Assembly: GCF_000761545.1 (NCBI RefSeq)
Contig: NZ_JPMY01000005.1
Location: 1 to 64,000, forward strand
Source of the DNA: Pseudomonas sp. ML96
GTDB taxonomy: Bacteria > Pseudomonadota > Gammaproteobacteria > Pseudomonadales > Pseudomonadaceae
Reading direction: 5' to 3'
DNA: 64,000 nt
How positions within the stretch are numbered: position 1 is the stretch's first letter; the number at the start of each line of letters is the position of its first letter. The position numbers and the translations under genes are program-made. The notes under the pieces are model-generated. The model was not told where the DNA came from and searched no databases. It worked only from the letters and a program-made list of their open reading frames with translations. Positions 9,747 to 19,667 of the stretch are shown here, piece by piece.

Positions 9747-10457
9747 TCAGCGGTAGGTGATGAGTTCCGGGGCCTTCAACAGCTCCAAATGCACACGGCT
9801 GTTGAAGGAAGCCAGGGTCGCCTCGCTGCCTCGGAAGGTCAGGCGCGAGAGCGAAGTATTGACGATCTGCCAGTTGAGCTCGAAGGCTCTGTCCGCCGGC
9901 ACGCCGGTCAGCAGGTGGAGCAGGGCGGTGATGGTGCCGCCGGAGGTGAATACGGCGATGTGCTGACCGCGTTCGGCTTGCGCCAGCAGGCGCTGCAGGC
10001 CGCCGTTCACCGTGTCGACGAAGCCCTGCCAGGTGTCGTGCTCGGGTTCGTCATATTCGCCGCTGACCCAGCGACGGATGATGCGGGCGAACAGGTGCTG
10101 GAAGGCGGCGCGGTTTTCCTTCGGATTGCGCATGATGGCCAGCGCATCCGGCTCGTCCGGCAGCATGGCCGGCAGCAGATTGCGGATCACCGCCTCGGCG
10201 TCGAATTCGTTGAAGGCCGGATCGATTTCCAGCTCGGGAGCATTCAGGCCGGCCGCCACGCAGCGCTGCAGGGCGGAAGTGGCGGTATGCTGCTGGCGAC
10301 GCAGGTTGCCGCTCAGGCAGCGATCGAGGCTGATGCCGAGCTGGGCCAGGTGGTCGCCCAGCACTTCGGCCTGGCGCACGCCCAGCGGGGACAGCACGTC
10401 GTAATCGTCGGCACCGAATGAGGCCTGGCCGTGTCGTATCAGGTAGATGCTACCCAT
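9747..10457 (-). CDS. Histidine phosphatase superfamily protein lacking the second catalytic His
   Basis: 236 residues. The RHG motif is R8-H9-G10 with H9 as the phospho-acceptor; NLRRQQHTA and E84 fill usual active-site positions. The second catalytic histidine normally found in an [ST]HGG motif is replaced by serine (TSGG, 171-174). Such variants are common in some subgroups but activity should not be assumed. The start is the ATG at 10455-10457 (MGSIYLIRHG). The open frame continues far upstream, antisense to sohB, but this is a GC artefact. Probably in an operon with the SCP2 gene. Confidence 0.85.
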   Translation of the reverse strand: MGSIYLIRHGQASFGADDYDVLSPLGVRQAEVLGDHLAQLGISLDRCLSGNLRRQQHTATSALQRCVAAGLNAPELEIDPAFNEFDAEAVIRNLLPAMLPDEPDALAIMRNPKENRAAFQHLFARIIRRWVSGEYDEPEHDTWQGFVDTVNGGLQRLLAQAERGQHIAVFTSGGTITALLHLLTGVPADRAFELNWQIVNTSLSRLTFRGSEATLASFNSRVHLELLKAPELITYR

Positions 10458-10667
10458 GTCCGCAGTCGATCCCGGCGGGTTGAAGTTTCGCGAGGGTAGG
10501 GCCGGAGCCGGGCCCCTGTCAACGAAAAAACATACGCTTGTTTGAATTGCCTGAGGGCTGCCGACACACGGCTCGCCGTGGTTGGCCGGCAGGCTCCGGC
10601 GCCGGTATGCTGAGGACTGGCAGCTGCCTGGATCGGGCTCTGCGACAGGATAGACGAGGGGGAACCT

Positions 10668-11690
10668 GTGGAGTTTCTGTTGGATTATGCGGACTTCCTG
10701 CTCCGCACCCTGACGGTGGTGGTCGCCATCATAGTGGTACTGCTGACCATCGCTGCACTGCGCAGCAAAGGTCGTGGCAAGGGCAGCGGCCATCTGCAGG
10801 TGAGCAAGCTCAACGATTTCTACAAGGCACTGCGCGAGCGCCTCGAGCACGAGTTGCTCGACAAGGCGCAGCTCAAGGCCCAACGCAAGGCCGAAACCAA
10901 GCAGGCCAAGCAACAGAAGAAAGAAGGCCAGGCCAAGCCGCGAGTGTTCGTGTTGGACTTCGATGGCGACATCAAGGCCTCGGCCACCGACAGCCTGCGC
11001 CATGAGGTCACCGCACTGCTGAGCATGGCCAGCGCCCAGGACGAAGTGGTGCTGCGCCTGGAGAGCGGCGGCGGCATGGTGCATGGCTATGGTCTGGCTT
11101 CCTCGCAGCTGGCGCGCATCCGCCAGGCCGGCGTACCGCTGACCGTGTGCGTGGACAAGGTCGCCGCCAGCGGCGGCTACATGATGGCCTGCATTGGCGA
11201 CAAGGTGCTCTCCGCGCCCTTCGCCATTCTCGGCTCCATCGGTGTGGTGGCGCAGGTGCCGAACATCCATCGTCTGTTGAAGAAGAACGACATCGACGTG
11301 GAAATGCTCACCGCTGGCGAATTCAAGCGCACCCTCACCATGCTCGGCGAGAACACCGAGAAGGGCCGCGAGAAGTTTCAGGAGGACCTGGATACCACCC
11401 ATGAGCTGTTCAAGAACTTCGTGGCCCGCTACCGGCCGCAGCTGAACATCGACGAGATCGCCACCGGCGAGGTCTGGCTGGGTATCTCGGCGTTGAACAA
11501 ACACCTGGTCGACGAACTCAAGACCAGTGACGAATACCTGGCCGAGCGAGCTCGCGAGGCCGAACTGTTCCACCTGCATTTCGCCGAGAAGAAGAGCCTG
11601 CCAGAGCGCTTCGGCCTGGCCGCCAGCGTCACGCTGGACCGCCTGCTGCTGAACTGGTGGAGCCGTCTCAACCAACAACGTTTCTGGTAG
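10668..11690 (+). CDS. sohB: Inner-membrane S49 protease SohB
   Basis: 340 residues. One N-terminal membrane anchor (about 8-30) is followed by a charged Lys/Gln-rich linker (60-90) and a peptidase S49 domain. The likely serine/lysine dyad is S168 (VAASGGYMMAC) and K220 (GEFKRTLT). SohB is a periplasmic-facing signal-peptide-peptidase homologue that suppresses degP defects at high copy in E. coli. The start is GTG at 10668 with a GAGGGGGAACCT ribosome site. It is followed after 9 bases by the acuI-like gene. Confidence 0.92.
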   Translation: MEFLLDYADFLLRTLTVVVAIIVVLLTIAALRSKGRGKGSGHLQVSKLNDFYKALRERLEHELLDKAQLKAQRKAETKQAKQQKKEGQAKPRVFVLDFDGDIKASATDSLRHEVTALLSMASAQDEVVLRLESGGGMVHGYGLASSQLARIRQAGVPLTVCVDKVAASGGYMMACIGDKVLSAPFAILGSIGVVAQVPNIHRLLKKNDIDVEMLTAGEFKRTLTMLGENTEKGREKFQEDLDTTHELFKNFVARYRPQLNIDEIATGEVWLGISALNKHLVDELKTSDEYLAERAREAELFHLHFAEKKSLPERFGLAASVTLDRLLLNWWSRLNQQRFW

Positions 11691-11699
11691 GAGTAAGCC

Positions 11700-12689
11700 A
11701 TGACTGCCTTCAAGGCTCTGCTGGTCAGCGAGGACAACGGTACCTTTGCGTCCAAGGTGGTGGAGCGCAATGTCGCCGACCTGCCGGCTGGAGAAGTACT
11801 GATCCGTGTGCAGTACTCCTCGCTCAACTACAAGGACGCCCTGTCCGCCAGTGGCAACCGCGGTGTGACCAAGAGCTACCCGCATACCCCGGGCATCGAC
11901 GCCGCCGGCGTGGTGGCCGAGTCGTCGGTGAGCGAGTTCGCTGCGGGCGACGAGGTGATCGTCACCGGCTACGACCTGGGCATGAATACCGCCGGTGGCT
12001 TCGGCCAGTACATCCGCGTGCCGGCCGCCTGGGTGATCAAGCGGCCCAAGGGCCTGAGCCTGCGCGAAGCCATGCTGCTCGGCACCGCCGGCCTGACCGC
12101 CGGGCTGTGCGTGGACAAGCTGGAACAGGCCGGACTGACCCCGGCCGCCGGCCCGGTGCTGGTTACCGGTGCCACCGGTGGCGTCGGCTCGATCGCCGTG
12201 GCCCTGCTGTCGCGCCTCGGCTACAACGTCGCCGCGTCCACTGGCAAGGCCGGGCAGGGCGAGTTCCTGCGCCAGCTCGGCGCGCAGCAGATCGTGCCGC
12301 GCGAGGAGCTGCAGGAAGGTAGCGAGAAGGCCATGCTCAAGGAGCGCTGGGCCGGTGCGGTGGATACCGTTGGCGGCGACATCCTGTTCAACGTGGTCAA
12401 GTCGCTGCGCTATGGCGCCAGTGCGGCCTGCTGTGGCCTGACCGCTGGCATGGGCTTCAAGGGCGGCGTGGCGCCTTTCATCCTGCGTGGGGTCAACCTG
12501 CTGGGCGTGGACTCGGTGGAGCTGCCGCTGGTAGTCAAGGCTTCCATGTGGGACAAGCTGTCCCTGCAGTGGAAGCTGACCAACCTGGAAAGCCTGGCCG
12601 AAGAGGTCAGCCTGGAGCGCTTGCCCCAGGCCATCGAGCAGATCCTCGCCGGCAAGATGGTGGGGCGCGTCCTCGTTAACCTTGCCTGA
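11700..12689 (+). CDS. acuI: AcuI/YhdH-type acrylyl-CoA reductase (MDR family)
   Basis: 329 residues, zinc-free medium-chain reductase. It has the substrate lobe start FKALLVSED, the YSSLNYKDALSASGN motif and the nucleotide-binding VTGATGGVGSIAV at about 156-168. AcuI/YhdH reduces acryloyl-CoA to propionyl-CoA with NADPH and so detoxifies acrylate. An AGGAG ribosome site precedes the ATG, and the 9-base gap to sohB implies co-transcription. Assignment to the YhdH subfamily is by overall resemblance. Confidence 0.88.
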   Translation: MTAFKALLVSEDNGTFASKVVERNVADLPAGEVLIRVQYSSLNYKDALSASGNRGVTKSYPHTPGIDAAGVVAESSVSEFAAGDEVIVTGYDLGMNTAGGFGQYIRVPAAWVIKRPKGLSLREAMLLGTAGLTAGLCVDKLEQAGLTPAAGPVLVTGATGGVGSIAVALLSRLGYNVAASTGKAGQGEFLRQLGAQQIVPREELQEGSEKAMLKERWAGAVDTVGGDILFNVVKSLRYGASAACCGLTAGMGFKGGVAPFILRGVNLLGVDSVELPLVVKASMWDKLSLQWKLTNLESLAEEVSLERLPQAIEQILAGKMVGRVLVNLA

Positions 12690-12707
12690 TGGTGACCGGG
12701 CCTGGGT

Positions 12708-13562
12708 TTAACCCAGGTCCGGCAGCAGGTACCCCGCCCATAGCGAGTCGGCGAACTGGCTACGGAAGAAGCCGAAGTGGCCGATGCGCTGAACACCGAT
12801 ATCGGTCGGGGCGATGCGCTTCGCCGTCTGTGGCGCGCCGCGATAGAAGCCGTGCAGGGACTCGGTATTGCGCCCGGACATCATCTCGTCATCGGTGAAG
12901 GACAGCGAGGTGATCGGCGTACGCACCGCCGAATAGGCATCGCGCACTTCCGCGCCCTCGGCACCCACCGCATATTCCGGGTCCAGGCACCAGCGCCGCC
13001 ATTGCTGGATCACGCCGCGCGGCAGGTCGCCGACCATGCCCAGGCGCTGCCCGGGGAAGTAGCCGGCCAGCGGCGTCACCAGTGGTGCGATCAGGTACCA
13101 GAGCAGCCAGGCCCTGTTGCGCAGGCTCTTGGTGTTTTCCCGCCAGTAGCCGCTGCCGGTGGCGATGGTGAAGGCGTGGCGGATGCGTTCGCTGCCGCGC
13201 ACGAAGGGCAGAATCTGCCCACCGAGGCTGTGGCCGATCCAGAACACCGGCAGCGCTCCTGCGGCCTCCACGACCGCGTCGAGCATGGCACTGCAGTCAT
13301 GGCGACCCCAGCCGATCACATCCACATCCAACTCGCGCAACGGACCGCTGCGCGACAGGCCCATGCCGACATAATCGAAGGTCACGGTGAGGTAGCCACG
13401 TTCGGCCAGCCAGCGGGCGAAGTCGGCGTAGAAACGCTGCTCCACGCCCATGGCTGGCACGATCAGCACCACGCCGCGGGTTTCGCCTGGCGGCTGGTAC
13501 CAGTGGCTGGAAAGGGTATGCCCGTTGCCGTTATCCAGCGGGCGAGAAAGTGGGGTGATCAT
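12708..13562 (-). CDS. Alpha/beta hydrolase
   Basis: 284 residues, cytoplasmic (no signal peptide). The nucleophile elbow is GHSLGG with S112; VPAMGVEQRFY forms the oxyanion region and FDYVGMG fits strand 4. A C-terminal His in IGHFGFFR probably completes the triad. It resembles serine-aminopeptidase-like S33 hydrolases. It starts 17 bases after the hotdog gene on the same strand, so the two form an operon facing a divergent TetR gene. The substrate is unknown, possibly an acyl ester given the partner. Confidence 0.83.
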   Translation of the reverse strand: MITPLSRPLDNGNGHTLSSHWYQPPGETRGVVLIVPAMGVEQRFYADFARWLAERGYLTVTFDYVGMGLSRSGPLRELDVDVIGWGRHDCSAMLDAVVEAAGALPVFWIGHSLGGQILPFVRGSERIRHAFTIATGSGYWRENTKSLRNRAWLLWYLIAPLVTPLAGYFPGQRLGMVGDLPRGVIQQWRRWCLDPEYAVGAEGAEVRDAYSAVRTPITSLSFTDDEMMSGRNTESLHGFYRGAPQTAKRIAPTDIGVQRIGHFGFFRSQFADSLWAGYLLPDLG

Positions 13563-13579
13563 GATGCGCTCCGAAGCAA

Positions 13580-14017
13580 TCAGGCCTGGCTGACGTACAT
13601 GGTGATCTCGGCGCGGAACACCGGGGTGTCCTCGACATAGGCCACTACCGGCACCTTGATGTCGCCGGTCTGGCTCCAGTCGATGGCGCTGCCGTCTGCT
13701 ACGGCGCGTACGTCGCCCTTGGCCTTGGCCAGGTATTCCACGGTCATGCCACGGGGAATCCAGCGATAACCGGCAGGGATGGAGGCGTCGGTCATGGTGC
13801 CTGCGACCAGTTCGGCCGCGTTGCACAGGGCGATGGCATGCACGGTGCCGATATGGTTGAGCACCTCGCGGCGCTTGGGGAAGGTGACTTCGGCGTAGCC
13901 TGCGCGCAGCTCGACGAACTGCGGGGCGATGCTGGCGAAGTAGGGCGCGACCTGGCCGATCATGGTGCTGAACTGGACTGGGCCGACCTGCTGGTACATC
14001 TGCATCATCTGACTCAT
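13580..14017 (-). CDS. Hotdog-fold thioesterase-like protein (DUF4442/PaaI-like)
   Basis: 145 residues from the ATG at 14015-14017, chosen for its GGGAG ribosome site; an ATG 27 bases upstream lacks one. The order KRREVLNHIGTVHAIALCNAAELVAG is typical of the DUF4442/PaaI hotdog helix. Members act on acyl-CoA thioesters. First gene of a two-gene operon with the hydrolase, separated from the divergent tetR by the palindromic region at 14083-14110, which probably controls both. Confidence 0.83.
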   Translation of the reverse strand: MSQMMQMYQQVGPVQFSTMIGQVAPYFASIAPQFVELRAGYAEVTFPKRREVLNHIGTVHAIALCNAAELVAGTMTDASIPAGYRWIPRGMTVEYLAKAKGDVRAVADGSAIDWSQTGDIKVPVVAYVEDTPVFRAEITMYVSQA

Positions 14018-14082
14018 GGGGTGCTCCCGAACAATGGATGACATTTGAAGAGAAGCGCGCGCCCAGGCAGTATACGAGTATC

Positions 14083-14110
14083 AGAATTTAATTCTAGAAA
14101 ATTATTCTAG
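14083..14110. promoter_or_regulatory. AT-rich overlapping palindromes, probable TetR operator
   Basis: AGAATTTAATTCT (14083-14095) is a perfect 13-base palindrome. It overlaps a second inverted repeat, CTAGAA-5-TTCTAG (14094-14110), and ATTCTAG occurs twice as a direct repeat (14091, 14104). The A+T richness stands out against the surrounding GC-rich DNA. It lies 17 bases upstream of tetR and 66 bases upstream of the divergent hotdog gene. Confidence 0.6.
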
Positions 14111-14126
14111 TTTGTCAGGAGGCCTG

Positions 14127-14705
14127 ATGGCCCGCAGTTCCCGTAAGGACGAAATCCTCCAGGCCGCGCTGGCCTGCTTCACCGAATTCGGTGTGGATGC
14201 CACCACCATCGAGATGATCCGCGACCGTTCCGGCGCCAGCATCGGCAGCCTGTACCACCACTTCGGCAACAAGGAGCGGATCATCGGCGCCCTATACCTG
14301 GCCGGTACCGCGGAGTACGCGGCCATGCTGGCCGAGGGCTTCGCCCGCGCCGACAGCGCCGAGGCCTGCGTGCACCTGCTGGTGCACAGCTATATCGACT
14401 GGGTGGTGGCCAACCCGGACTGGGCGCGCTTCATCCTGCACAGTCGTGGCCGGGTGGAAGCCAGCGAGATGGGCGGGGAGCTGCGCGAGGCCAATCGCGT
14501 GCATTACCAGCGCATCCTCGACGCCCTGGCGCGTTACCGCGAGGAGGGGCTGTTCAAGGCGATGCCGGCCGATTGCTTCTCATCGGTGGTCATCGGCCCG
14601 ACCCATGACTTCGCGCGTAACTGGCTGGCCGGGCGCACCCATACCGAGCTGGCCGAGTGCCGTGAGCTGCTGGGGCGAGTCGCCTGGGACTCGGTGAAGG
14701 CCTGA
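14127..14705 (+). CDS. TetR-family regulator
   Basis: 192 residues. The N-terminal helix-turn-helix is at about residues 20-52 (ILQAALACFTEFGVDATTIEMI ... GSLYHHFGNKE), followed by an all-helical ligand domain. The ATG at 14127 has an ideal AGGAGG site 4 bases upstream, so the upstream in-frame ATG at 14112 is rejected. It is divergent from the hotdog/hydrolase operon and probably represses it and itself through the palindromes at 14083-14110; the ligand may be an acyl-CoA or aromatic thioester. Closed by a terminator at 14710. Confidence 0.9.
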   Translation: MARSSRKDEILQAALACFTEFGVDATTIEMIRDRSGASIGSLYHHFGNKERIIGALYLAGTAEYAAMLAEGFARADSAEACVHLLVHSYIDWVVANPDWARFILHSRGRVEASEMGGELREANRVHYQRILDALARYREEGLFKAMPADCFSSVVIGPTHDFARNWLAGRTHTELAECRELLGRVAWDSVKA

Positions 14706-14709
14706 AACG

Positions 14710-14740
14710 AAAAAGCCCCGCAGAGCGGGGCTTTTTCATG
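14710..14740. terminator. Rho-independent terminator between tetR and DUF934
   Basis: A 12-bp perfect stem AAAAAGCCCCGC (14710-14721) / GCGGGGCTTTTT (14725-14736) with a 3-base loop. Symmetric, so it can serve both convergent units. Confidence 0.92.
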
Positions 14741-14748
14741 GGGCCGGA

Positions 14749-15229
14749 TCAGGCGCGGCGGCGGAACAGCGGCAGCGGCTGGTCGGTGGAGGCCTGGTAG
14801 ACCTCGCCGAACTCCTCGAAGGCCTTCAGCGCATCGACCGGGTCCTTGTCCGCACGCAGGGCGAAAGCGTCGAAGCCCACGCGCTGGTAGGAGAACAGCT
14901 GGTCGCGCAGCACGTCGCCGATGGCGCGCAGCTCACCCTTGTAGCCATAGCGGTTGCGCAGCAGGTAGGCGCTGGAGCAGTGGCGGCCGTCGGTGAAGGC
15001 GGGGAAGTTGAGGGCGATCACCTGGAAGCTGTCCAGTGCCTCGACGATCTCCTCGATTTCCTCGCCGGCTTCCAGCCATACGCCCAGACCGCCATCGCGG
15101 GCCTTGAGGGCGTGAGCGTGCTCGCGCCACAGGGCCAGCGGCACGATCAGGTCGTCGCTGTTGCTGATGCTTTCGAGGGTGGCATCGGCCGGCAGCAGGT
15201 GCCAGGTCTCGTCCAGAATCTGGCCGTTC

Positions 15230-15246
<17 letters not shown>
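14749..15246 (-). CDS. DUF934 protein linked to sulfite reduction
   Basis: 165 residues, cytoplasmic. DUF934 proteins almost always sit directly behind cysI in proteobacteria and are annotated as 'probably involved in sulfite reduction', but no biochemical role is established that I know of. Here the ATG at 15246 overlaps the end of cysI by 17 bases, so translation is coupled. Recognisable sections are LWREHAHAL, FPAFTDGRHCSSAYLLRNRYGYKGELRAIGDV and QLFSYQRVGFDAFALR. Confidence 0.88.
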
Positions 15247-16888
<1,642 letters not shown>

Positions 16889-17119
16889 AGGGGTCCTGTG
16901 GGTCAGGCTACTGCTTCATCAGGCAGTGAATGGCTTTTTCGCGCGCACGGTAAACGCGCTCTTTATCAGGGCCGGGCAAAGATATCAGTTCGTGAATATT
17001 CGAAAAAATGAAGTTTCCATATAAGTACATAGCTAAAGTAGATAAGCGAGTCGCCTTGAGACTGGCCGAGGCCTGGTCTTAACTCTGGTGAAACCCATAA
17101 CCACAACAAAGGGGTAGCC
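16889..17119. other. AT-rich divergent regulatory region upstream of cysI
   Basis: About 230 bases with no gene. The part at 16970-17050 is strongly A+T rich compared with its surroundings (runs such as GAAAAAATGAAG and ATATAAGTACATAGC). This is what a CysB-type activator region in front of cysI would look like, but CysB sites are too degenerate to identify by eye. Confidence 0.4.
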
Positions 17120-17233
17120 ATGACCGACCACACCACTTCGGATGAAAAGGACAGCGTTGTCGACGCCTGGGCCATCTTCACGCTGATCCTGCTCGTGGTA
17201 AGCACTGCGGTTTTCTGGGTCAGCCACCAGTAG
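17120..17233 (+). CDS. 37-residue single-pass membrane peptide
   Basis: A small ORF with ATG at 17120 and a GGGG-rich ribosome site (AAAGGGG) 6 bases upstream. The peptide has an acidic N-terminus (MTDHTTSDEKDSVVDA) and one hydrophobic helix (WAIFTLILLVVSTAVFWV). It ends at 17233, directly before a terminator hairpin, which supports it being expressed. No family recognised. It is divergent from cysI. Confidence 0.65.
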   Translation: MTDHTTSDEKDSVVDAWAIFTLILLVVSTAVFWVSHQ

Positions 17234-17248
17234 GCGCCAGATGAAAAG

Positions 17249-17283
17249 AGGCCAGTGGCGGGGAACCGGCGCTGGCCTTTTTT
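17249..17283 (+). terminator. Terminator after the 37-residue peptide gene
   Basis: AGGCCAG (17249-17255) pairs with CTGGCCT (17272-17278), followed by a T run (17278-17283). It lies 15 bases after the stop codon of the small ORF. Confidence 0.75.
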
Positions 17284-17334
17284 ATGCCTTGCCGTGACCG
17301 GTGGTGGCACTTGGCTATGCAGATGCTCTGTATA

Positions 17335-18423
17335 ATGCGCCGCGATTTTTCCGAGCCTGGATTCAAGAATTTGTTGCCGCGTGCCTTCCTGCTCTTCTGC
17401 CTGAGCCTCGTCTGCCTCTCCGCCCAGGCCACCTCGGTGGTGTTCCTCAATCCGGGCTATTCCAACGAGCGCTTCTGGGTCAATTACAGCCATTACATGC
17501 AGGACGCCGCCGGCGACCTCGGCCTGCAACTGGAAGTGCTGTACGGCGAGCGCGACGCCAACACCATGATGAGCAACGCCCGCGCGGTGCTGGAGCGGCC
17601 TAACAAGCCGGACTACCTGGTGTTCGTCAACGAACAGTACGTGGGGCCGGAGATCTTGCGCCTGGCCGAGGGCAGCGGCATCCGCCTGTTTGCCCTGCAC
17701 AGCACCCTCACCGAAGAACAGCAGCAGCGCGTCGGCGGCTCGCGGGAGAAATACAGCAACTGGATCGGCAGCCTGGTGAACAACGACGAGCAGGCCGGCT
17801 ACCTGATGGCCTCGGCGCTGCTGCGCGGGGTGCCGGATGGCAGTGAGTTGGTGGCTTTTTCCGGGGTGAAGAACACCCCCTCGGCGACCCTGCGCGAGCA
17901 GGGGCTGCATCGTGCCCTGGCCGAGCACCCGAAGGTGCGCCTGCGCCAACTTCTATACGGGGAGTGGAGCCAGCAGCGCGCCTACGAGCAGGCCAAGGCG
18001 CTGCTGCCGCGCTATCCGGATGTGTCGATGGTCTGGTCGGCCAACGACGAGATGGCCTTTGGCGCCATGCAGGCCGCGAAGGAGGCGGGGCGCCAACTGA
18101 GCTACACTGCGCTGAACAACTCGCAGAAGGTCCTGCAGGCGCGTATCGACGGGGATATTTCCGTGCTGGCTACCGGGCATTTCATTCTCGGCGCCTGCGC
18201 CCTGGTGATGCTGCATGACTATGACGCCGGCCTCGATTTCGCCGAGCGCGGTGGCAAGGATCAGACCGCGCGGCTGCTGCGCCTGGTCGATGCACGCCAG
18301 GCGAAGAAGCTGCAGGCGCGTCTTGCGCGCAGCGATATCGGCCTGGATTTCCGCCGCTTCAGCGCCACGCGCAATCCGTCGATGAAAGAGTACGCCTGTT
18401 CCATCGACGAACTGCTGCGCTAG
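17335..18423 (+). CDS. Periplasmic sugar-type (type I) substrate-binding protein
   Basis: About 362 residues from the ATG at 17335. The N-terminus carries a signal peptide (NLLPRAFLLFCLSLVCLSAQA) and is followed by a two-lobe periplasmic binding fold (VVFLNPGYSNERFW, WSANDEMAFGAMQAAKEAG). A TATAAT at 17331-17336 overlaps this ATG; if it is a promoter, translation would begin at a TTG (17371 or 17374), still leaving a complete signal peptide. No ABC permease or ATPase is adjacent, so it may act as a sensor partner instead of a transporter subunit. Ligand unknown. Confidence 0.75.
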   Translation: MRRDFSEPGFKNLLPRAFLLFCLSLVCLSAQATSVVFLNPGYSNERFWVNYSHYMQDAAGDLGLQLEVLYGERDANTMMSNARAVLERPNKPDYLVFVNEQYVGPEILRLAEGSGIRLFALHSTLTEEQQQRVGGSREKYSNWIGSLVNNDEQAGYLMASALLRGVPDGSELVAFSGVKNTPSATLREQGLHRALAEHPKVRLRQLLYGEWSQQRAYEQAKALLPRYPDVSMVWSANDEMAFGAMQAAKEAGRQLSYTALNNSQKVLQARIDGDISVLATGHFILGACALVMLHDYDAGLDFAERGGKDQTARLLRLVDARQAKKLQARLARSDIGLDFRRFSATRNPSMKEYACSIDELLR

Positions 18424-18638
18424 ACCCCGGCCAGGTGCAGCACCAGACGCACCAGGGCGAACAGCACCAGCACGAAGATCGAGGTGAACAGCACGCCGAG
18501 CAGGATGAAGTGGCTCGGCTTGCCGCGACTGAAGTCGCGCGCGCGATTCTTGCCGCTCTGCACGCCGAAGGCAGCGGCCAGCACGCTCTGCATCATCTCG
18601 CGGAAGGTCAGCGGCTTGTTGTCGTCCTGCTCGTCCAT
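18420..18638 (-). CDS. DUF2970 small membrane protein
   Basis: 72 residues. An acidic N-terminus is followed by LTFREMMQSVLAAAFGVQSGKNRARDF-type DUF2970 sequence and a C-terminal transmembrane helix (about 44-70). Function unknown. Its 3' end overlaps the convergent binding-protein gene by 4 bases. GGAGAAGATCG before the ATG serves as ribosome site. Confidence 0.85.
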   Translation of the reverse strand: MDEQDDNKPLTFREMMQSVLAAAFGVQSGKNRARDFSRGKPSHFILLGVLFTSIFVLVLFALVRLVLHLAGV

Positions 18639-18661
18639 CGATCTTCTCCACCCAAGTCTGC

Positions 18662-19576
18662 CTACAGGGTAGACCCGCCCACCCGCATGAGCTGGCCGAG
18701 CAGCCCGTCGCGGTGCATGCGAGTGGCCAGTTCGATAAAGGCCTGGGCCGCTGGTGAGGCTTGGCGATGGTCCAGCAAGGCCAGACCGACCTGGCGTGGC
18801 ACTGCTGGGTGCAGGGGCCGGATGCAGTAGCGCCCGTTGTTGCCCTCAGGCACCGAGAGTTCTGCTACCACTGTAAGCGCATCGCCGCGGGCAACCGTGT
18901 CCAGCGTGCTGATCAGTTGGCTGCAGCGGTAGCGGATATCCGGCTGCAGGCGCGCGCCACGGAACAGGTTGTCGACCAGCTCGGCCGAGCCGGCCTCGGT
19001 CAGGACGAAGGGGTGATCGCACAGTTGCGCCAGTTCGACAGTTTGCTGCGTTGCCAGGGGGTGGTTTGTCGGCAGCACGGCGACCAGTTGGTCCTCGAAC
19101 AGCGGCACGGTGTCCAGATGGTGCTGCGGCAGTACCACGAAGCCCAGGTCGACTCGCCGTTCGTGCAGCCACTGCAGCACCTGGCGATCTGGTCCTTCGT
19201 CGATGAGTACCTGGATGCCGGGATAGTCCTGGCGAAAGCGCTGCAGGATCGCCGGTAACAGTCGGATCGACGCGCTCGGGCCGAAGGAGCCGATGCGCAG
19301 GGTGCCCAGCTTCATGCCGCGCGCAGCGGTGGCCTCCTGGCGCATGGTTTCGGCGAGCCCGAGCATGGCGCGAGCTCGCTCCAGCAGGCGGTGGCCGATG
19401 TCGCTCGGTTCCACCCGGGCCTTGTTGCGGTGCAGCAGTTCTACACCCAGCTCCTGCTCCAGCGCGCGGATAGCATGAGACACGGCCGATTGACCGATGC
19501 CCAGCCGCGCTGCGGCGCTGGTGAAGCCGCCTAGTTCGACGACCACGGAGAAGATTTCCAGCTGGGTGAGGGTCAT
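18662..19576 (-). CDS. LysR-family transcriptional regulator
   Basis: 304 residues from the ATG at 19574-19576 (MTLTQLEIFSVVVE), preceded by GGAG at 8 bases; an ATG at 19603 would add nine residues and is less likely. The N-terminal winged helix-turn-helix (about 15-60, FTSAAARLGIGQSAVSHAIRALEQELG) is followed by an effector-binding domain. It is divergent from the EamA transporter, which it probably controls through the inverted repeat at 19592-19607. Confidence 0.92.
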   Translation of the reverse strand: MTLTQLEIFSVVVELGGFTSAAARLGIGQSAVSHAIRALEQELGVELLHRNKARVEPSDIGHRLLERARAMLGLAETMRQEATAARGMKLGTLRIGSFGPSASIRLLPAILQRFRQDYPGIQVLIDEGPDRQVLQWLHERRVDLGFVVLPQHHLDTVPLFEDQLVAVLPTNHPLATQQTVELAQLCDHPFVLTEAGSAELVDNLFRGARLQPDIRYRCSQLISTLDTVARGDALTVVAELSVPEGNNGRYCIRPLHPAVPRQVGLALLDHRQASPAAQAFIELATRMHRDGLLGQLMRVGGSTL

Positions 19577-19591
19577 GCGCCATGCTCCGCC

Positions 19592-19607
19592 ATGAGTTTT
19601 CACTCAT
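19592..19607. promoter_or_regulatory. Probable LysR operator (T-N11-A type inverted repeat)
   Basis: ATGAGT-TTTC-ACTCAT is a perfect 6-bp inverted repeat with a 4-base spacer in the 91-base gap between divergent lysR and the EamA gene. It lies just upstream of the lysR start. Confidence 0.55.
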
Positions 19608-19667
19608 TTTACTATTGGAATGGATTAATCAGATGCTGGGCTCAGACAAGTCAGGAGAGAATTCGGC

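Noticed and set aside
10458..11885. Upstream extension of the histidine-phosphatase frame to about 712 residues
   Set aside because: The extra part is antisense to sohB and has no recognisable protein sequence; the true start is the ATG before SIYLIRHG.
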